A stretch of DNA of 5,923 nt from an uncultured Bryobacterales bacterium. Lineage in GTDB: Bacteria > Acidobacteriota > Terriglobia > Bryobacterales > UBA6623. The stretch lies in NCBI GenBank assembly GCA_946887065.1, contig CAMPKL010000258.1, forward strand, positions 1 through 5,923. Reading direction: 5' to 3'. The notes beneath the pieces were generated by a model. That model was not told the DNA's origin. It did no database searches and saw nothing but the letters and a program-made list of their open reading frames with translations. Made by a program: the position numbers and the translations under genes. Below, one piece after another: positions 1 to 5,916 of this stretch (the first letter of the stretch is position 1; each line of letters starts with the position of its first letter).

Positions 1-125
1 ATCCCTACCAGCACACGGTGATCGGTTCGATGGAAGAGCTAGACGCGGCCTCGCTCGACGACGTGAAGGAGTGGTTCCAGAGTTATTGCGGACCCGAGCG
101 CGGGCATAACGCCCGCTTCGCCTAG
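1..125 (+). pseudogene. M16 (insulinase-type) metallopeptidase fragment, truncated in the catalytic domain
   Basis: The frame beginning at base 3 enters from outside the window and ends with TAG at 123-125. Its visible residues, beginning PYQHTVIGSMEELDAAS and continuing through DDVKEWFQSYCGP, resemble the segment of M16 zinc peptidases that lies after the HxxEH zinc site. There the family reads roughly PYxxxxIGSMEDLxAASLEDVxxFFxxYYxPNNA. In intact members this segment is followed by the rest of the first M16 domain and a second, inactive M16 domain, a few hundred residues more. Here only about nine residues follow (ERGHNARFA) and then a stop. The stop overlaps the stop of the convergent permease gene, so no room remains for the missing part. 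I infer a C-terminally truncated, probably non-functional gene. The N-terminal zinc motif lies outside the window. A chimeric assembly joint is the main alternative. Confidence 0.6.
100..116. terminator. GC-rich hairpin next to the convergent stop codons (weak terminator candidate)
   Basis: A perfect 6-bp inverted repeat, GCGGGC-ATAAC-GCCCGC, lies 6 bp from the shared stop codons of the M16 fragment and the permease. Its position at a convergent 3' junction would suit a bidirectional transcription stop. Neither strand has a following T-run, so it does not look like a standard intrinsic terminator. It may instead be a trace of the event that truncated the M16 frame. Confidence 0.2.
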
Positions 126-1474
126 ACCAGCGGCAGCACGGCAGCCATGATCATCGTGACGATTGCGCCAGTGAGGCCGAGGATCGCCAACAGTGGCGTC
201 CAGGTCTTGAGCGCTTCCACTTCGGTCAGGCCCGACATCTTGGCGTAGACCCAGAAACCGGAATCGTTCATCCAGGAGCCAACCAGTGAGCCGGCGCCGA
301 TAATGCAGGCGACATACACGGGGTGGAAGGGCACGCCGCCGGCCACGATGGGAGCCACGATGGCGCTGGAGGTAATCATCGATACCGTGCCGGAGCCCTG
401 CGCCACCTTGAGCACAGCGGCCAGCAAGAAGGACAGGATCAAGATCGGCATGCCCATGCTGGACGCCATGTCGCCGATGGTCGCTCCGACTTGGGCTTCC
501 ACCAACATGCCGCCGAAGGCGCCGCCGCCCGCGGTGATGAGGATAATCAGGCCGCCGGAGGCGAGGGCCGTTTCTACCGTGTCGGTAAGGTCGCCGAGCG
601 AGAGACCTTTCTGCTTCATCAGGATGCCGACGGAGATGGCGGCAGAAACCAGCAGGGCGAAATTCGGGTTGCCGAGGAAAGCTGTCCAGTCGGCCAAGGG
701 GCCAGTGATCTCAAGGGCGCCGGTGAGCGTGTTGGAGGTGATCAACAGCACGGGCAGGATGATCGGCAACATCGACACGAAGAAACTGGGCAGCTTGTCT
801 TCTTGCGAGGACGCCAAAGCTTCTAACTCGGCCAAAGTCATGCCTGGCGTCTCACGGAGGGGAATGTCGAGTTGGCTATTGCGGTAGAGCGCGAAAGCCC
901 AGCCGGTCAGCGACATGGGCACGGCGACGATGGCGCCCACAAGAATCATCACGCCGAGGTCGACGCCCAAGTTGGCGGCCATGCCCAACGGCCCAGGAGT
1001 CGGCGGAACCATCGAGTGGGTCACGGCGCCGCCGGCGGCAACGGACATGATGAATAGAACGTACCCCTTGCCGGTGCGCACGCGCAGCGCTCGGGCCAGC
1101 GGCACAAGCAAGTAAAAAACCGTATCGAAAAACACGGGCACCGATAGCACGTAGCCGCTCGTCAACAGCGAGAGCGAAGCGTTTTTCTCACCGAGCACTC
1201 GCACGAAGACGCGGACGATCTTGTCGGCGGCGCCGCTTTCCATCAAACACTGGCCGATCAGGGCCGCGAGGGCGATGACGATGCCGATGCTGCCGCAGAG
1301 CCGGCCGAAGTGACCCGCGACAAGCGGCATCACCTCGGCGAACTCAACAACCGGAGACAACACGCCGACAGTCGTCGCAGCGGTCACTAGGGCGATGAAC
1401 GGGTTGATTCGAACTTTAATGATGAGGAGAAAGATCAGCGCGACGGAGATCAGCAGGACGACTAAAGGATGCAT
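122..1474 (-). CDS. GntP-family gluconate/hydroxy-acid:H+ symporter
   Basis: A complete 450-residue inner-membrane permease of the GntP family (TC 2.A.8), whose members import gluconate, idonate, other hydroxy acids or D-serine with protons. The N-terminus (MHPLVVLLISVALIFLLII) is typical of the family, and the whole chain is a succession of hydrophobic segments. Family hallmarks visible are SVPVFFD at residues 111-117, HSMVPPTPGP at 153-162, AQGSGTVSMIT at 358-368, NDSGFW at 403-408 and LKTWT at 422-426. The length fits the usual 430-460 residues, so the gene is intact. I chose the ATG at 1474 because the MHPL start matches the family. An upstream in-frame ATG at 1567 would add 31 non-family residues covering the promoter region. 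No clear Shine-Dalgarno sequence precedes 1474. The substrate cannot be fixed from sequence alone, but the divergent lactonase gene points to gluconate or a related aldonate. Confidence 0.95.
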   Translation of the reverse strand: MHPLVVLLISVALIFLLIIKVRINPFIALVTAATTVGVLSPVVEFAEVMPLVAGHFGRLCGSIGIVIALAALIGQCLMESGAADKIVRVFVRVLGEKNASLSLLTSGYVLSVPVFFDTVFYLLVPLARALRVRTGKGYVLFIMSVAAGGAVTHSMVPPTPGPLGMAANLGVDLGVMILVGAIVAVPMSLTGWAFALYRNSQLDIPLRETPGMTLAELEALASSQEDKLPSFFVSMLPIILPVLLITSNTLTGALEITGPLADWTAFLGNPNFALLVSAAISVGILMKQKGLSLGDLTDTVETALASGGLIILITAGGGAFGGMLVEAQVGATIGDMASSMGMPILILSFLLAAVLKVAQGSGTVSMITSSAIVAPIVAGGVPFHPVYVACIIGAGSLVGSWMNDSGFWVYAKMSGLTEVEALKTWTPLLAILGLTGAIVTMIMAAVLPLV

Positions 1475-1484
1475 AGCTCGGTGA

Positions 1485-1493
1485 ATCTTAACA
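1485..1493 (-). promoter_or_regulatory. Extended -10 promoter candidate for the GntP permease gene
   Basis: On the minus strand this reads TGTTAAGAT, that is TGn followed by the -10-like hexamer TAAGAT (extended -10 type). It lies 10 bp upstream of the ATG at 1474, so transcription would begin around 1478 and leave almost no leader. No good -35 hexamer stands at 16-18 bp, which an extended -10 can tolerate. This is a pattern match only. Confidence 0.35.
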
Positions 1494-1533
1494 GTTAATG
1501 AAAGCCAAGATCCACAAACAATCCGGTAAAGTA

Positions 1534-1565
1534 TTGTCCGCGGCGACGGCGCTATACTTGTCCGC
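1534..1565. repeat. Two 8-bp direct repeats (TTGTCCGC) in the divergent promoter region
   Basis: TTGTCCGC occurs at 1534-1541 and again at 1558-1565, 24 bp apart start to start. That is somewhat more than two helical turns, so both copies lie on roughly similar helix faces. They bracket the putative -10 element of the lactonase gene, and the second copy overlaps the expected transcription start. The arrangement is compatible with a regulator site controlling the lactonase and perhaps the divergent permease. Chance is possible for an 8-mer in GC-rich DNA. Confidence 0.3.
1553..1558 (+). promoter_or_regulatory. -10-like element for the SMP-30/gluconolactonase-like gene
   Basis: TATACT matches the bacterial -10 consensus at five of six positions and stands out in GC-rich surroundings. 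It ends 11 bp before the ATG at 1570, so transcription would begin near 1565 and leave a leader of about 5 nt. No convincing -35 hexamer is found at 16-18 bp; TTGTCC at 1534-1539 is only 13 bp away. This element also argues against translation from the earlier in-frame ATG at 1498, which lies upstream of it. Confidence 0.4.
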
Positions 1566-1569
1566 ACTC

Positions 1570-2544
1570 ATGAGCCCCATCAGATCACACAAGCTGTTTT
1601 GTTTTGTCGCGGCAGCGTTAATGACGCAGGCCTGCCAGCCAGTCCCGGAAGCCGTCGTGGAGCAGCCTCACGCCGAGCCCCGTAGCGTGATGGCGACGGA
1701 CGTCGCCTTTACGGAAGGACCCACGGAATACAGCGACGGCTCCATTTTCTTCACGGAGGGGCGCACAAACCGAATTTTGCGATATTACCCGGCGGATAAC
1801 CGCACGGAGACGTTCGATGCGGACTCGAACGGCGCGAACGGTCTCGTTTTCGACACGGAATGGCGGTTGGTCGCTTGCGAGGGAACACGGGTTACCCGCA
1901 CCAACGTCGAAACCGGCGAGATGGAAGTCCTGGCGGACGCCTACGAGGGGAAGCGGCTCAATCAACCAAACGATGTGACGTTCGATTCGAAGGGCCGGCT
2001 TTACTTCACCGACCGGCCGAGGGCGAACCCGGAGCCGGATCAGACGGGCGTTCACGGCGTTTACCGCATCGACACGGACGGATCGCTGCATCAAATCCTG
2101 ACGGATCCGGAGATCGAGAAACCGAATGGCATCGCGATCTCCCCGGACGACACGACGCTGTACCTGATCGAGGCGCATCCCGACGCCGGAAAGGCCCGTA
2201 TGATTCGTGCTTACGACCTGCAAGAGGATGGGTCGGTGACCAACATGCGGGTTTTTCACGATTTTTACCCAGGGCGCTCCGGAGACGGAATGACCATCGA
2301 CGCCGCCGGAAATCTGTGGGTGGCGGCCGGGCTGAATCAGCTGCGTGGAACGAGCGAAACGCTCGACACCGAGGCGGGCGTATATGTGTTTTCCCCGGCC
2401 GGAGAGCAACTGGACTTCTACCCGATCAACGAGGACACCGTGACGAACGTGACCTTCGCCGGAGAAGGACTTAGCACTCTCTACCTGACATCAGGCGACA
2501 AGCTCTACCGCATCGAAACCGATACGACAGGAACACGCCGCTAG
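1570..2544 (+). CDS. Exported SMP-30/gluconolactonase/LRE-like protein, probable lipoprotein
   Basis: A 324-residue protein of the SMP-30/gluconolactonase family, a six-bladed beta-propeller whose characterised members hydrolyse sugar lactones using a divalent metal. Residues aligning by motif with the metal and substrate ligands are E49 (FTEGP), N134 (QPNDV), N186 (KPNGIAISPD) and D239 (GDGMTID), so the active site looks complete. The N-terminus (MSPIRSHKLFCFVAAALMTQAC) is a short export signal. Cys22 is the likely lipidation site, although the preceding residues T-Q-A are a poor lipobox. I chose the ATG at 1570 because it puts the signal peptide at the very N-terminus; an in-frame ATG at 1498 would add 24 residues. 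No Shine-Dalgarno sequence is evident. The gene diverges from the GntP permease, which supports an aldonolactonase supplying aldonate for uptake. Its stop codon overlaps that of the next gene by 4 bp. The exact lactone is unknown. Confidence 0.9.
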   Translation: MSPIRSHKLFCFVAAALMTQACQPVPEAVVEQPHAEPRSVMATDVAFTEGPTEYSDGSIFFTEGRTNRILRYYPADNRTETFDADSNGANGLVFDTEWRLVACEGTRVTRTNVETGEMEVLADAYEGKRLNQPNDVTFDSKGRLYFTDRPRANPEPDQTGVHGVYRIDTDGSLHQILTDPEIEKPNGIAISPDDTTLYLIEAHPDAGKARMIRAYDLQEDGSVTNMRVFHDFYPGRSGDGMTIDAAGNLWVAAGLNQLRGTSETLDTEAGVYVFSPAGEQLDFYPINEDTVTNVTFAGEGLSTLYLTSGDKLYRIETDTTGTRR

Positions 2545-4562
2545 TTGACGTACAGGAAGGCGTTTAGGTTGAACACCGCCAACGCGAACTCGCGCAAGGG
2601 TTGTTCTTTTAAGAACGCTTCGGCCGTCTGCAGTTCTATTTGAGACGGTTCGCGGCCTGCAGCGAGTTGGTACGCTCGCTTCACTTGCGCCGCCGGGTCG
2701 TTGCCGACCTCGCTGATCAAACGTGCGGCGAAGTTCTCAGCCTGCTCGTTCGAGATTCTTCCGTTGAGCAGTTCCAGCGACTGCGGTGCGTGCGTGGAAG
2801 TCTCGCGGCGAGCGCAAGTGACCTGCAATGCCGGTTGGTCGAAGACTTCCATGAACGGCAAGCGGAGATTGCGCTTGGCGATGAGGTAGACGGAGCGCTT
2901 GTGCTGCTCCTCCACGTCGGGCGTGACCACCCACTGAGTCGGATCGTAGAGCATATCGACGAGCGATTGCTCTACCGGGAGCATGATGCTGCGGCCGCCC
3001 ATTTCGGGGTTCAAAGAACCGCTGATGGCCAGCATGGAGTCGCGAATTTCCTCGGCGGTGAGTCGGCGCATGGGCATGTGCCAGAGCAGGCGGTTGTCGC
3101 CGTCTTTTTCGGCGCCGGCAGCAGCATACTCGGCATTCTTGGATGATTGGCGGTAGACGCTGGAGAGCAAAATCATCCGGTGCAGCGGTTTCATGCGCCA
3201 ACCGTCGTCGACGAACTTTTGCGAGAGCCAGTCGAATAGTTCGGGATGGCTGGGCTTCTCGCCCATGAACCCGAAGTCGTTGGCGGTCTTCACGAATCCC
3301 GTGCCGAAGTGATTGGACCAGATGCGATTGACCATGACGCGCGAGGTCAGCGGGTGGTCGGGGTCAGCTAACCAATTGGCGAGGATCATGCGCGGGTTCT
3401 CGGTGTCAGCGGGCAGAACTTCCGCGCCCTCCGGCAAGAGGACGCCCAGCGGACGCATCCCCACTTGCTCGCCTTTTGCTTCGTAGTCGCCGCGATGGAG
3501 CAGGTTGACGGCAGGCCGCTTCTCGTAGTCGTTGCGGATGGTGGTGATGTTCGCGGGCGGCGGGGGAAGCTGAGCTTCCAGCTCGGCGTACTCTTTCTCT
3601 AACGCGGCGCGCTGTTCGGGGGAAGCGAGATTGATCTCCGAGCGCATCTGCTTCAACTTGCCGCTGATCTCTTTGGTCTGATCGCGCCATTCGGCGGGCG
3701 TGCCGGCTTCGGGCGTCAGCGGAATGTCGTGCTCGGCAGTCGCCGCCAAGAAGGCCTGCAGTTGATAGTAGTCGCGCTGCTTGATCGGGTCGAACATGTG
3801 GTCGTGGCAGCGGGCGCAGCCGACGGTTAGGCCCAGGAACGCGGCGCCGACGATATCGGTGCGATCGGTCAATACCTCGTTCACGCTAGAGGCGACTTCT
3901 TGATTACCGGCATTGCGGCGAACGGCGCCGAGGCGATAGAAACCCGCGGCGATCAGCTTCTCTTGGTTGGAGGGTTCGAGCGGTTCGCCTTCGACCATTT
4001 CGTCGCCGGCGATCTGTTCGCGAATGAACTGATTGAACGGCTTGTCTTCATTTAGCGATTGAATCACGTAGTCGCGATAGCGCCACAGACCCGGCAGATA
4101 ACGATCGTACTCGTAGCCTTCGGTTTCGGCGTAGCGGACGACGTCGAGCCAGTGCTGACCCCAGCGTTCGCCGTAGTGTTTGTTGGAGAGCAGTCCATCG
4201 ACGACTTTCTCCCAGGCATTGGGCGATTGATCGTTCACGAAGGCGGCTATTTCTTCCGGCGTAGGCGGCAAGCCCAGCATGTCGTAGTACGCGCGGCGAA
4301 TCAGCGTGGCGCGATCGGTCTCAGGCGCAGGTCTCAAGCCTTCCCGCTTCATGCGATCCAACAGGAATGCGTCGATTGGAGTGCGGACCCATTCACGATC
4401 GGCCTGCTGGTCAAATTGGGGAGGATCGACGACTTTGCGCGGCTGGAAGGACCAAAAACTGCGCGCTTGGTCGCTGTATACAGGCGCCTCGGCGGAGTAG
4501 GCGCCTCCGAGCAGCAGCGACAAGCAGGCGATTCCCGCGAAGGCTTTGATTCTATTGGTCAT
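2541..4562 (-). CDS. Exported DUF1549/DUF1553 domain protein with a CxxCH haem c motif
   Basis: A 673-residue protein with a Sec signal peptide (MTNRIKAFAGIACLSLLLGGAYSA, likely cut after residue 24). A DUF1549 region follows at about 55-275, with TPIDAFLLDRM, RRAYYDMLGLPPTPEE and HWLDVVRYAET. A charged, probably coiled-coil linker lies at about 292-332. DUF1553 covers about 388-670, from PRMILANWLADPDHPLTSRV through the family's C..R..ST.A.QSLELLN stretch (583-600) to a typical NLNAFLYVN end. Residues 249-253 are CARCH (bases 3804-3818), a CxxCH covalent haem motif usual at this place in DUF1549, so a periplasmic redox role is possible. The N-terminal PSCyt1 cytochrome domain of longer relatives is absent. 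The family's function is not established. Its common neighbour, a DUF1501 gene, is not in the window. The ATG at 4562 is chosen because it starts the signal peptide; the frame extends upstream to 4802 without family similarity. Confidence 0.93.
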   Translation of the reverse strand: MTNRIKAFAGIACLSLLLGGAYSAEAPVYSDQARSFWSFQPRKVVDPPQFDQQADREWVRTPIDAFLLDRMKREGLRPAPETDRATLIRRAYYDMLGLPPTPEEIAAFVNDQSPNAWEKVVDGLLSNKHYGERWGQHWLDVVRYAETEGYEYDRYLPGLWRYRDYVIQSLNEDKPFNQFIREQIAGDEMVEGEPLEPSNQEKLIAAGFYRLGAVRRNAGNQEVASSVNEVLTDRTDIVGAAFLGLTVGCARCHDHMFDPIKQRDYYQLQAFLAATAEHDIPLTPEAGTPAEWRDQTKEISGKLKQMRSEINLASPEQRAALEKEYAELEAQLPPPPANITTIRNDYEKRPAVNLLHRGDYEAKGEQVGMRPLGVLLPEGAEVLPADTENPRMILANWLADPDHPLTSRVMVNRIWSNHFGTGFVKTANDFGFMGEKPSHPELFDWLSQKFVDDGWRMKPLHRMILLSSVYRQSSKNAEYAAAGAEKDGDNRLLWHMPMRRLTAEEIRDSMLAISGSLNPEMGGRSIMLPVEQSLVDMLYDPTQWVVTPDVEEQHKRSVYLIAKRNLRLPFMEVFDQPALQVTCARRETSTHAPQSLELLNGRISNEQAENFAARLISEVGNDPAAQVKRAYQLAAGREPSQIELQTAEAFLKEQPLREFALAVFNLNAFLYVN

Positions 4563-4575
4563 GACGTGGGCCGGT

Positions 4576-4601
4576 TTCCCCGCAGTTATCGTAACGGGGA
4601 A
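4576..4601. promoter_or_regulatory. Strong dyad (operator or 5'-leader hairpin candidate) upstream of the DUF1549 gene
   Basis: TTCCCC (4576-4581) pairs with GGGGAA (4596-4601), and inside them GTTA (4585-4588) pairs with TAAC (4592-4595) around a TCG loop. The only interruption is a 3-nt GCA bulge at 4582-4584. That makes 10 base pairs within 26 bp, starting 13 bp upstream of the DUF1549 start codon. It overlaps a candidate -10 element, so it could be a repressor or activator site. If transcription starts farther upstream it could form an RNA hairpin in the leader. Confidence 0.4.
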
Positions 4602-4617
4602 TGGCTGCCGGGCACAA
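4588..4617 (-). promoter_or_regulatory. Weak sigma70-type promoter candidate for the DUF1549/DUF1553 gene
   Basis: On the minus strand, TTGTGC (4617-4612) and TACGAT (4593-4588) are separated by 18 bp. They match the -35 consensus at three positions and the -10 consensus at four. Transcription would begin near 4581, leaving a leader of about 19 nt. The -10 lies inside the dyad at 4576-4601. The match is modest and chance is possible. Confidence 0.25.
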
Positions 4618-4664
4618 ATGCATTTCCCGCTAAAACGGCGAGATCGGACGAACCATACGGCTGC

Positions 4665-4670
4665 TAAACT
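4665..4670 (+). promoter_or_regulatory. -10-like element for the secreted unknown gene
   Basis: TAAACT lies upstream of the hydrophobic signal sequence of the + strand gene. Transcription would start at about 4677, just before in-frame TTG codons at 4678 and 4687. No good -35 hexamer is seen. If real, this element excludes the in-frame ATGs at 4546 and 4618 as start codons, because they would not be transcribed from it. Confidence 0.25.
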
Positions 4671-4686
4671 GCTGACATTGCCGGTA

Positions 4687-5811
4687 TTGAGGGTCGTACG
4701 GAGGCGTTTGACGGGGCTGGCGCTGCTCTTCGCGTTTGTCTTCACAGGATCTCCGGCGGCGCTGCGCGGGGACGACAATCCGCCGGGAAAGATCGCCTGC
4801 AAGGTTGATGTATTCGGCCCGAGCCTCGATTTTGAACTGCGCTTCTTCGTTGGTTTCCGTCTCTACACGGCGTCGGCGCCCCTGGCGGGACCGAACCGCC
4901 TGTTCGCCTTGCGCGTGTTGATCACGCCTCTGGATCTTCCTGACGTTAGGCCGTCGCTGTTCGAACGAAACTTCACGGCGGGTCCGATTCCTCCGGGGCG
5001 CAACGAGTTCCAACTGCGCGACTCGTTCGCCGTGGGACCGGGACGCTACAAAGTGCAGTGGATCTTGGTCGATAGCAGCGGACCTAGCTGTTATGTTGAA
5101 CGCGAGATACAGGCTGAGCTTCGCAAGAAAGACAGCGACCTGCCGCTGCGCGCGCAGCCGGGCGAGGTGGTCGATTCGCGGCTGCGCCTCTTCCGGCCCG
5201 AAAGGGCGATCGTCGGAGCCGGCCCCAAGGCGCCCCTGCGCATCAAGGTGTTTTTGAACCTCGACGTGCCGGCGACCCGCGGCCGGACGCAAATTCGCAT
5301 GTGGGAGCTGATGCCGCGCTTTTCGGCCTTGCGTGCGCTATCGCGCCACCCGCGCATCGGCGGCCTTTCGATGGTCGCTTATAGCGTTGAAGAGCAAGCC
5401 GTAATCGCCCGCCACGGCTTGCAGGATTCGTTCGATTATCGAGCCCTTCGGTCCAACCTGGACGACCTCGACCCGGGTTTCGTCTCGATCGATCAGTTGG
5501 AGCGCGACAGCGATTTGGCCTTTTTCAACGAGATGCTCGTTCGAGAACTGCCAGGAGATGAAACCGTCGATGCGTACATCTTCCTGGGACCGGACGTCTT
5601 CGTGCGGAAGAATCGGGAGAAGGAACTGCTGGAATCGATCGGCCAGTTGCCTGAGCCCGTATTCTTTCTTGCCGATGGCCGGGCGCCGTGGAAAGGGCTG
5701 GTAGGCAAAGCCGTCAGCTTCTTCCAGGGCAAGACGTTCCGTTTCTACGATCCCAGCCAAATGGCGGAGAGCGTGGAGAAGATTGTCCAGGAACTGGACG
5801 CGACCGAGTAG
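4687..5811 (+). CDS. Secreted protein of unknown function, possible degenerate VWA-like C-terminal domain
   Basis: The product is about 374 residues if started at TTG 4687. This start is chosen because it gives a compact signal peptide (an RVVRRR basic head, the hydrophobic core LTGLALLFAFVFTG, then SPAALRG). TTG 4678 and ATG 4618 (397 residues) are alternatives, and none has a clear Shine-Dalgarno sequence. I do not recognise a characterised family. Residues of about 35-140 look beta-rich. From about 183 to the end, alternating strands and helices (IKVFLNLD, SMVAYS, DAYIFLGPDVF, EPVFFLADG, KTFRFYDPS) suggest a Rossmann or VWA-like fold. The usual DxSxS metal motif would fall at DVPAT and is not intact. 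The style recalls secreted hypothetical proteins of Acidobacteriota, from memory only. It diverges from the DUF1549/DUF1553 gene, sharing about 124 bp, and ends 31 bp before the tRNA-Gln gene. The coding call is firm; the fold is inference. Confidence 0.82.
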   Translation: MRVVRRRLTGLALLFAFVFTGSPAALRGDDNPPGKIACKVDVFGPSLDFELRFFVGFRLYTASAPLAGPNRLFALRVLITPLDLPDVRPSLFERNFTAGPIPPGRNEFQLRDSFAVGPGRYKVQWILVDSSGPSCYVEREIQAELRKKDSDLPLRAQPGEVVDSRLRLFRPERAIVGAGPKAPLRIKVFLNLDVPATRGRTQIRMWELMPRFSALRALSRHPRIGGLSMVAYSVEEQAVIARHGLQDSFDYRALRSNLDDLDPGFVSIDQLERDSDLAFFNEMLVRELPGDETVDAYIFLGPDVFVRKNREKELLESIGQLPEPVFFLADGRAPWKGLVGKAVSFFQGKTFRFYDPSQMAESVEKIVQELDATE

Positions 5812-5842
5812 CCGCGAAGGGCAATGGGAAAATTTATTGGGA

Positions 5843-5916
5843 TGGTTGGCCGGAGAGGATTCGAACCCCTATTCCATGGACCAAAACCATGTGTCCTGCC
5901 ATTGGACGACCAGCCA
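5843..5916 (-). tRNA. tRNA-Gln (anticodon UUG), CCA encoded
   Basis: The minus strand folds into a full cloverleaf. The acceptor TGGCTGG pairs with CCGGCCA (one G-U), the D stem is GTCC/GGAC, and the anticodon stem is CATGG/CCATG. The loop TTTTGGT gives anticodon TTG. The variable loop is 4 nt, and the T stem AGGGG/CCTCT (one G-U) carries the loop TTCGAAT. Discriminator A is followed by a genomically encoded CCA (5843-5845). The mature body without CCA is 71 nt (5846-5916). The U1-A72 first pair is normal for bacterial tRNA-Gln. It is convergent with the secreted unknown gene. Its promoter would lie beyond the right edge of the window. Confidence 0.97.

Noticed and set aside
303..887. Overlapping + strand open frames of 167 and 194 residues
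   Set aside because: They are antisense to the GntP coding region and show low-complexity, His/Gly/Arg- or Ala/Met/Pro-rich translations without domain features.
1475..1567. N-terminal extension of the GntP permease to an ATG at 1567 (31 extra residues)
   Set aside because: The extension has no family similarity and covers the promoter region. The MHPL start at 1474 is typical of GntP proteins.
1498..1569. Earlier ATG for the lactonase gene at 1498
   Set aside because: It would put 24 unrelated residues before the signal peptide. It also lies upstream of the best -10-like element for this gene.
1618..2409. 263-residue open frame on the minus strand
   Set aside because: It lies wholly antisense to the well-supported lactonase gene. 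Its Arg/Val-rich translation is typical of shadow frames in GC-rich DNA.
2603..2616. Palindrome GTTCTT-TT-AAGAAC near the convergent junction
   Set aside because: It is short, with a 2-nt loop, and lies inside DUF1553 coding sequence. It has no T-tract, so it is probably fortuitous rather than a terminator.
4059..4667. 202-residue + strand open frame
   Set aside because: It is mostly antisense to the conserved DUF1549 region, with no recognisable motif. It crosses the divergent promoter region.
4630..5292. 220-residue minus-strand open frame
   Set aside because: It is a shadow of the secreted unknown gene. Its translation is Arg/Gln-rich and lacks any signal or domain.
5812..5916. tRNA-Gln as an integration (attachment) site for an island on its left
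   Set aside because: No integrase, repeated tRNA 3' end or other mobile-element sign is visible. A tRNA gene alone is not evidence.
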